NCBI GenBank assembly: GCA_016710385.1
Contig: JADJVX010000022.1
Coordinates: 248,001-312,000, forward strand
Source: Actinomycetales bacterium
GTDB lineage: Bacteria > Actinomycetota > Actinomycetes > Actinomycetales > Dermatophilaceae
Reading direction: 5' to 3'
Length of the DNA stretch: 64,000 nt
The first letter of the stretch is position 1; the number at the start of each line of letters is the position of its first letter. Shown in pieces: positions 52,235-60,925 of the stretch. Below the pieces are notes generated by a model. It did not search any database and was not told where the DNA came from. It worked only from the letters and a program-made list of their open reading frames with translations. Both the position numbers and the translations under genes were made by a program.

Positions 52235-52957
52235 TCACGTGGCCAGGTCCGGCGCATCAGGGTCAAAGAGGTCTCCCGATCCAACCCCGAGCATCTTCGC
52301 GATCGCTGCCGCCGAACTTGATGCCGCGGGATCGAGGCCCTGCAGGTCAACGGTGCGGATGAACTCGGCAAACGCCGCATTGTTCAGCGTGGTGTAGTTC
52401 TCGACCGCCTTTTCGGTCACGTGCAAGCGTGCCGCGATAGACCTGTTGGATTCTCCTCGTGCCCGACCTTGAAGGACTCGCAGGCGCTGTGCTCCGATGC
52501 TGGGGAGCAACTGTTCACGCTGGAGTAGTTCAATGAAGCCGGTCAGTTCCATCGGTAGAACCACACCTCCGTCGGCGACGGCGACGACAGCTTTTGGGAG
52601 GACGTAGTCGGGTTCGGTCTTGAGGACGATCCCGCTGGCTCCGGCGCGGATGAGCCGCGCCAGAACGAAGCGTCGACGCTCTGACGTGTAGATGAGCACC
52701 CTGTAGCCCATCCGTCGAAGCGCAGTGAGTGCCTTGTGGCCCCTGACAGGTTGAGGGAGGTCCTCGGCTGCCCGAATCCACAAGTCGAGGATGACGACAT
52801 CAACCTCGGGTCGAGCACTACAGAAGTCCTCGACGGTGGGATATCCAGCGATGACACGGAAGTCCTCGTTGCCCAACGTCTCCAGGTACCGTTGCACTGG
52901 AGTCTCATCTTCGATGAAGGCGGCCCTGATACCTCGGGGACCTACGTAGTTCGTCAC
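52235..52957 (-). CDS. NarL-like response regulator
   Basis: 240 residues starting at GTG 52957, which overlaps the kinase stop (GTGA). The receiver-like domain has AAFIEDE and Asp in VVILDLWIRA near 52, and a Lys in GIVLKTEPD. A LuxR-type HTH follows (IGAQRLRVLQGRARGESNRS, then KAVENYTTLNNAAF), looser than the consensus. Partner of the histidine kinase gene. Possible regulator of the secreted protein gene downstream. Confidence 0.82.
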   Translation of the reverse strand: MTNYVGPRGIRAAFIEDETPVQRYLETLGNEDFRVIAGYPTVEDFCSARPEVDVVILDLWIRAAEDLPQPVRGHKALTALRRMGYRVLIYTSERRRFVLARLIRAGASGIVLKTEPDYVLPKAVVAVADGGVVLPMELTGFIELLQREQLLPSIGAQRLRVLQGRARGESNRSIAARLHVTEKAVENYTTLNNAAFAEFIRTVDLQGLDPAASSSAAAIAKMLGVGSGDLFDPDAPDLAT

Positions 52958-54273
52958 GACTCCTCCACGTTGAGCGGACCTCTGATCTGAACGGCCGTAC
53001 CCTCCGGTCCACTTTCGATGGCTACTTCGGCGCCGATCCTCGCCATCGCGCCGATGACCTGCTCTTTCAAGCCCCAACCCAACGGTTGGCTCGTGTCCCA
53101 GCCTTGGCCGTCGTCCCGCACGGAGATCTCCCACTGGCCCTCGAAAGTAGTCGCGTGCAACACCGTCTGAGTCGCCCGAGCGTGCCGCCGCACGTTGTTC
53201 AGCAGCGTTCTCACCGCGGACTCGATGAGGTCAAGTTGCTGGCCGGGCAACTTCAAGTCATCGACCGTGTCCACGTTGGTGACGAGGTTGAGGTCACCGA
53301 ACGGCAATCCGAGAGCACGCAGCCGGCCACCAAGCGCTGACGTGTCGGCATCCGAATCCTCGCCGTCCAGCAATGCCCGGAATTGAAGGGTGAGTGCACG
53401 TATACGGGCGAGTGAGTCGAGAACAGCCGGGTCATCGATCTTGTGGCGCTCAATCTCCCGCCGCATCGTCTCCATGAGCCCTGTGGTGTCGTGCAGCATG
53501 AACTGATACCTGACTTTGTCGTGTGCGCGCACAGCGTCCGCACGTGCGGCGAGGACTTCCTGCTCGGTCGACGCCTTCGACCTCTCCTCCCGGCGGGCGG
53601 CCTCAGCAGCCAGTCCGCGGGCAGCGTCTGCCTCCCGGGCAAGTCTGACGAGGTAACTCCACACGAAACGGCAGACCAGGGTGTTGAACAGGTAGCCGGA
53701 CGCGTTGGTGAAGACGGTCGTGGGGTGCCCCTGCTGGATTGCCGGCGGACCGATCGAGACGACGTATGCGGCTGTAATGACGAACGCGGCGATGATGGCC
53801 TGGCCGACCTTGGGGAAGGCCATAGCCGCGAACAAGACCGTGGGGTTCGACACGCCGTAGCCCCAAGCATCCCATGTGCTGTAGCTGGTCTCCGGCGGCG
53901 CGTACGAGATCTGCCCGAGCAGGACCACCGCAGTGATAATCACGTCGAGCAGGCACAGACCCGGTTGCACGGGGCTGCGCCTCCGCCAGAGCACCGCTAC
54001 GACAACGACCGACTGGATGAGAAACAAAGACGCCAACAGGCCCGCGATGATCGGGTTGCGTGCATGAGAGAGCGAGCCACCCAGAAGCGCACCGGCAAGT
54101 TGCACAACTGCTACAACCCGGAGGCCGATAATCCCCGCCGCGCCGCCAATATGGGCGCCAGCCGTGGTAGCCGCCAAGGACTGGACTTTCGCCTTGACGG
54201 ATCGGACCGGAGTTCGAAGGACGGCTGACAGTGACGCTACGCTGCGCCGCGGCGCGTTCACGTCATGCATCAC
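52954..54273 (-). CDS. Sensor histidine kinase (NarL/DesK-like)
   Basis: 439 residues. About six membrane helices (residues about 45-205) are followed by a helical linker, a phospho-acceptor region YQFMLHDTTGLMETM and an ATPase domain with LLNNVRRHA (N box), VRDDGQGW and GWGLKEQVIGAMARIGA. A short form of the HisKA_3 motif is present. Coupled to the response regulator by GTGA overlap. Compositionally it belongs to the island (no genome octamer). The sensed signal is unknown. Confidence 0.85.
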   Translation of the reverse strand: MMHDVNAPRRSVASLSAVLRTPVRSVKAKVQSLAATTAGAHIGGAAGIIGLRVVAVVQLAGALLGGSLSHARNPIIAGLLASLFLIQSVVVVAVLWRRRSPVQPGLCLLDVIITAVVLLGQISYAPPETSYSTWDAWGYGVSNPTVLFAAMAFPKVGQAIIAAFVITAAYVVSIGPPAIQQGHPTTVFTNASGYLFNTLVCRFVWSYLVRLAREADAARGLAAEAARREERSKASTEQEVLAARADAVRAHDKVRYQFMLHDTTGLMETMRREIERHKIDDPAVLDSLARIRALTLQFRALLDGEDSDADTSALGGRLRALGLPFGDLNLVTNVDTVDDLKLPGQQLDLIESAVRTLLNNVRRHARATQTVLHATTFEGQWEISVRDDGQGWDTSQPLGWGLKEQVIGAMARIGAEVAIESGPEGTAVQIRGPLNVEES

Positions 54274-54366
54274 CTGTCCAACAGTGCCTCATGACGGTCT
54301 ATGCACAAGGGGGGGGAACCCCCTACTTGAGAGGCCCGGGCGTCGGCCACGTGGGACGATCCGCCT

Positions 54367-54937
54367 TCATGCCCGCTTGTGGAGGGCGTCGGCCAGCGCG
54401 CGTTGCTGCTGGTCGTCGAGGGATGCATCGAACTGGCGGTAGCGGGCGCGGTCCTTCGCGGTCGACGTCCTTCCTCGCCAGGCGGGGGAGAGGTCGAGGT
54501 GGGCGTGGGCGACGTGGACCCATTGCCAGGTCAGGCCGAGGTCGTAGGCGCCGTGACGGGTGCCGGGCCGGTTGCGGCGGGCCCACTCGTCGAACCAGCG
54601 GCTCATCCCGAGACGGTCGGCGGATCCTGGCCTCAAGAGCGCGGTAGTTCTCGCAGTGCATCCCTTCGATGGCCCGCCCGATTCGGGCCTTCCATTCGTC
54701 GGCGGTGATGAGCATGCTCGCCGAGCAGGCTCGGGCGCAGAGCACCCCCATCGGGCCGGGCATACCCAAGGCTTCAGCCGCTGCGGCCCAGGACGTGACG
54801 TCCGGGTGCAGCCGCGCCAGCGACAGGGAGGCGATGAGGCGGACTGTCGCTTCGCCGGAGGCAGACGCGCCGACGAGGTGCTTGAGGTACTGCTCATGCG
54901 GGCTCACTTGGGGTATGGCGAGCAGGTTGATCGGCAT
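54367..54937 (-). pseudogene. Frameshifted hypothetical protein
   Basis: The reading frame MPINLLAIPQVSPHEQYLKH to CENYRALEARI shifts near 54622 and then continues as RLGMSRWFDEWARRN, YDLGLTWQWVHVAHAHLDLS to the stop at 54367. One indel restores about 190 residues. I do not recognise the family with confidence; the Trp-rich second half faintly recalls TniQ-type transposition proteins. It may be a remnant of a mobile element or a real gene broken by a sequence error. Confidence 0.4.
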
Positions 54938-55044
54938 GCGCGCTCCGTCGGATCGCCAGCGACTGCCGGCATCGACGCTCGAAGCCTGCCGGCGAGCAGT
55001 GGGGACAACCGGAAACGACCTCGGTAACATCACGACAGCCAGGG

Positions 55045-55193
55045 CAGGACTAGGGCAAGACATCGTCACGATCGTCCTCCGCCTCTACCGGCAAGGAGAC
55101 GAGGCCACTCGCGCTGGCTGCCTGGACATCATCGACAGTCTCACCGACGCCAACGCCTACGGGGTTGACGAAGCACTAGCTGAGGAGCGTTGA
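55045..55193 (+). pseudogene. C-terminal fragment of an unidentified, probably ATPase-like, protein
   Basis: The last 49 codons of a plus-strand frame, QDIVTIVLRLYRQGDEATRA and CLDIIDSLTDANAYGVDEAL, resemble the conserved extreme C-terminus of large ATP-binding or HEAT-repeat proteins found in defence loci. The upstream part of the frame is antisense to the neighbouring gene and shows no similarity, so only the 3' end survives. Confidence 0.35.
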
Positions 55194-55280
55194 TCGGGCA
55201 TAGGGCTTGATCCTGCGCCATCACAGGCAAGACCCCAGATCTTGCCGCCCGAGCATCCATAACGCAGCGTGGGAAACACT

Positions 55281-55351
55281 CCCGAGATGCATAACGTCGG
55301 CTAATTCTTAGAATGGGCGGCCATTCTTACAAGATCCAGTGCATCTCGACA
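55281..55351. repeat. Right copy of the 71-bp direct repeat
   Basis: Partner of 42337-42407 (62/71 identical, same orientation). It lies 64 bp beyond the 3' end of dnaB. A further GCATCTCGACAG follows at 55399. The pair brackets the octamer-free island. Confidence 0.85.
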
Positions 55352-55415
55352 GTCCTCCGGCAACTTAAAGTTCATCGGGCAAGAGTTCAATCTTGGCTGC
55401 ATCTCGACAGCGCCA

Positions 55416-57216
55416 CTAGAACGGCTGGGCCATGTTGGTGAACCGGCTGTAATGCCCCTGGAAGGCCACCACGATCGTGTCGGTCGGGCCGTTCCTGTGC
55501 TTGGCGACGATCAGGTCGGCCTCCCCCGCACGCGGCGACTCGCGCTCATACGCCTCATCACGGTGCAAAAGTATGACCATATCGGCATCTTGCTCAATAC
55601 TCCCAGATTCCCTCAAATCGGACATCTGGGGGCGCTTGTCGGTGCGCTGCTCGGGCCCACGGTTGAGCTGCGAGATCGCGATGACCGGCACCTCGAGCTC
55701 CTTGGCCAGCAGCTTGAGCGCCCGGGAAAACTCCGACACCTCTTGCTGCCGGCTCTCGACCCGCTTGCCCGAGGACATCAGCTGCAGATAGTCGATGACG
55801 ACCAGCTTGAGGTTGTTGCGCTGCTTGAGCCGGCGGCACTTGGCCCGGATCTCCATGAGCGACATGTTGGGCGAGTCGTCGATGAACAGCGGCGCGTCCG
55901 ACACCCGCCCCATCGTCGCGGCGAGCCGTTGCCAGTCGTCGTCGCGCATCGTGCCTTTGCGCATGTGCTGCAGCTGAATCTGCGCCTCCGCCGACAGCAG
56001 ACGCATGGTGATCTCGGTCTTGCTCATTTCGAGCGAGAACACGACCGAGGCCATCCTGTGCTTGATCGCCGCCGACCGCGCGATGTCTAGTCCCAGAGTG
56101 GAGTTGTGTGTCGGGATCATCGATCGGCCGGCGAGGTAGAGATGGTCGGCCGCCGAGACCTCGATGCACCGCACCGGCACGCTCGCGACCGGCCGCACCG
56201 CCTCGACCTTCCACACCTGTGCCGCCGCCCAGTCACTGGGCTCTCGCTCGATCACCAAGAGCACCTGCCTGGCCATCAGGTCTGCGAGCGCCAGACTCGT
56301 GACGATCCGCGATTCCCCAAAGGCCTGCACACGCCACTGGTGCTCGGCATCGGCCACGATGACTGACCCGTCCGAGAACTCGACCTCGAAGCAGGGCCGC
56401 CCCATCATGACCTCGGTCGCGGCGACGACGCGGGTCGGGCGCCCATCGGCTCCCATCACCAGGTCGCCGGTCACCACCTCGCCCATGGTGGTCCACCCGG
56501 TCGGTGTCGGCAGTGGCGTGTCGAGCGCCAACGCCTTGCCCATGGCTGGGCGGGCCGCGACGACGATCATCTGCCCCGGGTGCAGCCCATTGGTCAGCGC
56601 ATCGAGATCGGTGAAACCCGTTGGCACGCCGGTCATTTCGCCGGACTTGCCGGAGGCCACCTCGATCTCGTCGACGGTCAGCTCGAGGATGTCGCCGAGC
56701 CGGTGGTAGTCCTCGGCGCCGCGCTTGTCGGCCACGGCATACACCTCGGCCTGCGCGGCATTAACGATGTCCTCGACATCGCCGCCGCCCTGCGCGTAGC
56801 CGAGTTGCACGATCTTGGTGCCCGCCTCGACCAGCCGCCGCAGCACCGCGCGCTCGGCGACGATCTGCGCGTAATACCCCCGCATTGGCCGCCGTCGGCA
56901 CCGACGAGATCAACTGATGCAGGTATGCCGTGCCGCCCACCCGCGGGAGCGACCCCCGCTTGGTCAACTCGTCGGCGACGGTCACCGCATCGGCCGGCTC
57001 ACCCCGCCCGTAGAGATCGAGCACCGCATCGAAGATGATCTCGTGCGCCGGCCGATAGAAGTCGACGCCGCGCAACGTCTCGACGACGTCGGCGATCGCG
57101 TCCTTGGACAGCAGCATGCCGCCGAGCACCGACTGCTCGGCCGCGACATCCTGTGGAGGAAGCCGGTCTTCGCCGGGCCCATCGCCCGACTGAGGGAACA
57201 ACTGCTGGATCGACAC
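55416..57216 (-). CDS. dnaB: Replicative DNA helicase DnaB with mini-intein, one frameshift
   Basis: The main replication-fork helicase. GTG 57216 opens VSIQQLFPQSGDG; DnaB_N (PPQDVAAEQSVLGGMLL) and linker lead to the RecA-like core: ARPAMGK + STLG (Walker A, interrupted by the intein), LKLVVIDYLQLM (Walker B), QLNRGPEQR and the C-terminal IVAKHRNGPTDTI. The frame is broken near 56877-56881: five C where four would give AANAGYYAQIV. Correcting it gives 599 residues, or 455 after intein removal, the normal DnaB size. As DnaB is essential, the shift is probably a sequence error unless a second copy exists. Confidence 0.92.
56103..56534 (-). other. Class 3 mini-intein inside dnaB
   Basis: 144 residues inserted in the Walker A loop between GK and STLG. 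It begins with Ala (ALALDTPLPTPTGW) instead of Cys or Ser and ends PTHN before the extein Ser. Trp67 (EHQW), Cys123 (VRCIEV) and Thr142 (PTHN) match the Trp-Cys-Thr signature of class 3 inteins described for mycobacteriophage Bethlehem DnaB. No homing endonuclease domain. Confidence 0.85.
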
Positions 57217-57749
57217 CGCTCCCCCGCCCGTCCCTTCCGAATCGACCAGTTGCGACAGCCCGACACCAACCGACAGCACGCCGCTTGCGAGCCTTGACAC
57301 ACCTCACCACCGGCCACCGACACCCCACCTCGGGAGTCCGCGCCCGGCATACCTCAAAAATCTCGAAAAGACCCGCTGACCTGCGCACACACGCCCTGGC
57401 CCCACGCGTCGCGCAGCACCCTCAAGCCGAGCCGGTATGCCGTCCGGCGCGCCATTCGCGCCGGCACACCACCCTGCACACCGTCGTGCCGTCTGGGCCT
57501 TCGGACACGCTATTGCCCCCCGCCGACCCCCTCAACTCGGCCCTGTGGACGACCGGTGGACAAGGTGTGCGACACGCCCAACCGTGGTGTGCACAGTCAT
57601 GCACAGGTTGTGGACAACCTGTTGACGACGGCCCCCGAAAAGCCCCTGACAGTAGCCCGCTGAGCACCCCGGATCGTCCACCGCTGTGGAGAACAGAAAC
57701 TTCCCGGGCGTGTCTGCGGCGCCGCCTGGGCTCGACGTAGCCTGTCGCC
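57217..57749. other. 533-bp spacer upstream of dnaB
   Basis: Beyond the DnaA-box cluster at 57544-57621 it holds no gene I can support. Two genome octamers (57345, 57439) lie here, showing host origin. The dnaB promoter should be within the first 100-200 bases, but I cannot place it confidently. Confidence 0.5.
57544..57621. promoter_or_regulatory. Cluster of three DnaA-box-like sites
   Basis: On the minus strand TCGTCCACA (57544-57552), TTGTCCACC (57555-57563) and a perfect actinobacterial box TTGTCCACA (57609-57617). The last is embedded in the palindrome CAGGTTGTGGACAACCTG (57604-57621). They lie 330-400 bp upstream of dnaB and 130-200 bp before the divergent DUF2277 gene, suggesting DnaA-dependent control or titration. 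Confidence 0.55.
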
Positions 57750-58022
57750 ATGTGCCGAAACATCCGCCCGCTGCACAATTTCGAACCCCCCGCGACCAGC
57801 GCCGAGGTGCAGGCCGCCGCGCTGCAATATGTCCGCAAAATCGCCGGCACCGCCGCCCCGAGCCAAGCCAACCGAGCCGCCTTCGACGAGGCCGTCGCCG
57901 CTGTCGCAGCAGCGACCGCCCACCTGCTCGACCACCTCACGACCAGCGCCCCGCCCAAGAACCGCGACGTCGAAGCAGCCAAGGCCCGCGCCCGCAGCGC
58001 CGCCCGGTTCGGCACGGCCTGA
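57750..58022 (+). CDS. DUF2277 family protein
   Basis: 90 residues starting MCRNIRPLHNFEPPATSAEV, then ALQYVRKIAGTAAPSQANRA and KNRDVEAAKARARSAARF, the whole-length DUF2277 signature. Helical, cytoplasmic, widespread in actinobacteria, function unknown; the conserved N-terminal Cys-Arg-Asn is noteworthy. Divergent from dnaB. Confidence 0.9.
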   Translation: MCRNIRPLHNFEPPATSAEVQAAALQYVRKIAGTAAPSQANRAAFDEAVAAVAAATAHLLDHLTTSAPPKNRDVEAAKARARSAARFGTA

Positions 58023-58029
58023 CCCGCCG

Positions 58030-58524
58030 TCACGACCGCGGCCGCCACACCCCGTCGGGCACCGGCCGCAGGGCGGTCACCGGCAGCACCCACTCGTAGA
58101 TCCACACCCGCTCGGGTATGCCGTCCGCCCACCTCCCAGCCCCTCTCGCCACCGCGCCAGGCCCCTCCGCAGGCCCCTCCGATGGCTCCGCCCATGGCAC
58201 GAGCACCCGTCGATAGCGCGCCGGGCCGGCCTCGCCGTCGGTCACCCGCTCATATGCGTCGAACTCGGCCCACGCCTGCGACACCGGCCGATCCACCCCG
58301 ACGGCCACGAGATCGCACTCGATCGTCGACGTGGGCGTCGAATCGCCCTGCACCGCAGCCCAATCCACGATCGCGGCCGGATAGGCCCCGGTGTCGTACA
58401 GCCACCCCGGCACCCGGACGCCGCGCACGAGGGTCCGCACCGCCGGCACCACGGCGCCCCCGACCGTCGCCATCCCCTCACGAAGCGTCCCGTAGACCGC
58501 CAGCACCGCGCGCTCCTGCTGCAT
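58030..58524 (-). CDS. Gamma-glutamylcyclotransferase-like (AIG2) protein
   Basis: 164 residues. VYGTLREG at residue 10 is the substrate-binding glycine loop, and AEFDAYER near 86 supplies the catalytic Glu of the GGCT/AIG2 fold. Predicted to cleave gamma-glutamyl amides to 5-oxoproline, or to act on related substrates. It converges with DUF2277 and diverges from the AlkD gene by 27 bp. A Pro/Glu/Gly-rich loop (EPSEGPAEGPGAVARG) is unusual. Confidence 0.82.
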   Translation of the reverse strand: MQQERAVLAVYGTLREGMATVGGAVVPAVRTLVRGVRVPGWLYDTGAYPAAIVDWAAVQGDSTPTSTIECDLVAVGVDRPVSQAWAEFDAYERVTDGEAGPARYRRVLVPWAEPSEGPAEGPGAVARGAGRWADGIPERVWIYEWVLPVTALRPVPDGVWRPRS

Positions 58525-58551
58525 AGCCTCGGGAGCGTAGCCTCATCGCTC

Positions 58552-59328
58552 ATGGCCACCTCGCCCGCGCCCGGCTCCCTGCCCGAGCCACGGCCCGAGC
58601 CACGGCCAGAGCCAACTCGGCTCGTGCCTCGGCCCGAGCCCCATGCAGGGCTCATCGCGGCGATCCACGCGGCGCTCGCCGCTCACGCCGACCCGGTCCG
58701 CGCCGCCGGCCAGCAGCGCTACATGAAGTCCGCCATGCCCTACCTCGGCCTCACCAGCCCGCTGCTCACGGCGACGCTGCGCCCGATCCTGCGCGACCCG
58801 GCATACCGGCTCGACACCCGCGAGCTCTGGGAGGCGACCGTCCGCGGGCTCTGGGACGGCGCCACGCACCGCGAGCACTGGTATGCCGCGTTGGCCCTCG
58901 CGGGTCACCGGCACTACCGCGCGTGGCGCGACCTCGACGCGCTCGGCCTCTATCGGCACCTCATCCTCACCGGCCAGTGGTGGGACGTCGTCGACGAGAT
59001 CGCGACACACCGCGTGCGCGAGGTGCTCGACGCCCACCCCGAAGCGATGTCAACAGCCCTGCGGCAGTGGGCGATTGACGACAACCTGTGGATCCGTCGC
59101 AGCGCGATGCTCAGCCAGGTCGGTCGGCGCGAGCGCACCCACCCCCAGCTACTCGCCGACACGATCACGCCTAACATCGAGGGACGAGACTTCTTCTCGC
59201 GCAAGGCAATCGGCTGGGCGCTGCGTGACTACGCACGCACCGAGCCCGACTGGGTGCGGGCCTTCGTCGCGGCACACCCCAACCTGTCCGGGCTCTCCCG
59301 CCGCGAAGCCCTCAAACACCTCACCTGA
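58552..59328 (+). CDS. AlkD-like DNA alkylation repair protein
   Basis: 258 residues. The N-terminus is a proline-rich tail with repeated EPRPEP units (about residues 11-30). The remainder is a HEAT-repeat-like alpha solenoid matching the DNA alkylation repair (AlkD) family: KSAMPYLGLTSP, FSRKAIGWALRDYARTEPDW and the C-terminal LSRREALKHL. Such enzymes excise positively charged N3/N7-alkylated bases. The ATG at 58552 starts MATSPAPG; the open frame extends far upstream but antisense to other genes. Followed directly by the MATE gene, probably co-transcribed. Confidence 0.88.
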   Translation: MATSPAPGSLPEPRPEPRPEPTRLVPRPEPHAGLIAAIHAALAAHADPVRAAGQQRYMKSAMPYLGLTSPLLTATLRPILRDPAYRLDTRELWEATVRGLWDGATHREHWYAALALAGHRHYRAWRDLDALGLYRHLILTGQWWDVVDEIATHRVREVLDAHPEAMSTALRQWAIDDNLWIRRSAMLSQVGRRERTHPQLLADTITPNIEGRDFFSRKAIGWALRDYARTEPDWVRAFVAAHPNLSGLSRREALKHLT

Positions 59329-59329
59329 C

Positions 59330-60730
59330 GTGCCCAAGCCCCCGCCAACGCCCCCGCCAACGCCCCCGCCACCACCCGCGAAAGGGCACCCGCAACCGGC
59401 GCCCCCTGCCGCCGCCCGGCGGGAGATCCTCGGGCTGGCCGTGCCGGCCTTCCTCGCCCTGGTCGCCGAACCGCTCTACCTGCTGGCCGACTCCGCGATC
59501 GTCGGCCACCTCGGCACCGTCCCGCTGGCCGGGCTCGGTGTCGCCGCGTCCGTCCTGCTCACTGCCAGTGGGCTGTTCATCTTCTTGGCCTACGCGACGA
59601 CCTCGCAGGTGGCCCGCCACCTGGGCGCCGGCGATCGGGCCGCCGCCATCTCGGTGGGCCTGGACGGACTCTGGCTGAGCCTGGTCATCGGCACCATCGC
59701 GGCCGTGGGTCTGGCCGGCTTCGCCGACCCGCTCGCGGCAGTCTTCGGGGCCACCGACGCGGCGCACACCCAGGCTGTCGCCTATCTGCGGGTCGCCGCC
59801 GCCGGCCTGCCCGGGATGCTCGCCACCCTCGCCGCCACCGGCACCCTGCGCGGCCTGCTCGACACGATGACCCCGCTCATCGCCTCGGTCGTGGGCCTGA
59901 GCGCCAACGTCGCCCTCAACCTCCTGTTCGTCCACGGCTTGCACTGGGGCATCGCTGGATCGGCCTGGGGCACGGTCATCGCCCAGACGGCCATCGCCCT
60001 GGCGCTCACCGCCGTCGTCCTACGCGGCGCTCGCGCCCAACACGTGCACCTGCGCCCGCACCCCGGCCGCATCCTCGCGGCGGCGCGGGACGGCATACCC
60101 CTCGTGGTGCGCACGGTGGCCCTGCGCGGCGTCCTGCTGCTCTCGGTCTGGGCCGCGGCGCACCTCGGCGACGCCCCGCTCGCGGCCCACCAGATCGTCG
60201 CGACGATCTGGAGCACCCTGGCCTTCGCGGTCGATGCGCTCGCCATCGCCGCGCAAGCCATCGTCGGGCGCAACCTCGGCGCTGGCGACCTCGCCGCCGC
60301 GCGCGCGGCCACCCACACCATGCTGCGCTGGGGTGTCGGCAGTGGGGTGGTCCTCGGGGCGGCGGTGGTCGCCGGGCAGGGGGCCCTCCTGGCGCTGCTC
60401 ACTCCCGACCCGGCAGTGCAGGGGTATGCCGGTCGCGCCCTCCTCGTCGTCGCGGCCGGTCAGCTGGTGGCCGGTTACGTGTTCGTCGCCGACGGCGTGC
60501 TCATGGGTGCGGGCGATTTCCGCTATCTGGCCTGGGCGATGCTGGCCAGCTTCACGGCATACCTGCCGATGGCAGCCTTCGTGCGCGCGCTGGGCGTCTG
60601 GGGCGAACCCGGCCAGGTGCTCGTCGTGCTGTGGATCGCCTTTGTCGCGTTCATGGCGGTGCGGATGGCGACCCTGTGGTGGCGGCTGCGCGGCGACGCC
60701 TGGGCCATCACCGGCGCCACCACCCGCTGA
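59330..60730 (+). CDS. MATE-family efflux transporter
   Basis: 466 residues with a Pro-rich N-terminus (PKPPPTPPPTPPPPPAKG) and twelve predicted membrane helices in two related halves. ILGLAVPAFLALVAEPLYLL, DSAIVGHLGTVPLAGLGVA and the mid-protein APLAAHQIVATIWSTLAFAV are MATE signatures of the DinF-like group. Predicted Na+ or H+ antiporter of organic cations or oxidised compounds. Starts with GTG two bases after the AlkD stop, so the pair is an operon. Its stop lies in the first unit of the 52-bp repeat array. Confidence 0.9.
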   Translation: MPKPPPTPPPTPPPPPAKGHPQPAPPAAARREILGLAVPAFLALVAEPLYLLADSAIVGHLGTVPLAGLGVAASVLLTASGLFIFLAYATTSQVARHLGAGDRAAAISVGLDGLWLSLVIGTIAAVGLAGFADPLAAVFGATDAAHTQAVAYLRVAAAGLPGMLATLAATGTLRGLLDTMTPLIASVVGLSANVALNLLFVHGLHWGIAGSAWGTVIAQTAIALALTAVVLRGARAQHVHLRPHPGRILAAARDGIPLVVRTVALRGVLLLSVWAAAHLGDAPLAAHQIVATIWSTLAFAVDALAIAAQAIVGRNLGAGDLAAARAATHTMLRWGVGSGVVLGAAVVAGQGALLALLTPDPAVQGYAGRALLVVAAGQLVAGYVFVADGVLMGAGDFRYLAWAMLASFTAYLPMAAFVRALGVWGEPGQVLVVLWIAFVAFMAVRMATLWWRLRGDAWAITGATTR

Positions 60731-60923
60731 CACGCCGGCAAACCTTCCGACCCGCCGCACTTCACCACCCGCAAGGCCCCGACACACCGGCAAACCTTCC
60801 GACCCGCCGCACTTCACCACCCGCAAGGCCCCGACACACCGGCAAACCTTCCGACCCGCCGCACTTCACGACCCGCAGGGTCCTGACACGCCCGCAAACC
60901 TTCCGACCCGCCGCACTTCACCA
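60729..60923. repeat. Array of 3.7 tandem 52-bp repeats
   Basis: Units begin at 60729, 60781, 60833 and 60885; the last is cut at 39 bases. The shared core is CAAACCTTCCGACCCGCCGC. Units 1-3 differ at only a few positions. The array fills the whole spacer between the convergent MATE and LCP genes and includes the MATE stop codon. It has no spacers, so it is not CRISPR. Related to the pair at 99-202 in the opposite orientation. Confidence 0.9.
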
Positions 60924-60925
60924 GG

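Noticed and set aside
42337..55351. Prophage or integrative element with integrase
   Set aside because: No integrase, recombinase, capsid, portal or relaxase gene is visible between the repeats.
57544..57621. Origin of replication
   Set aside because: Only three boxes, no AT-rich unwinding element and no dnaA/dnaN neighbours; regulatory or titration use is more likely.
60729..60923. Regular repeats that could be read as a CRISPR array
   Set aside because: Units are directly adjacent with no spacers, and no cas genes are present.
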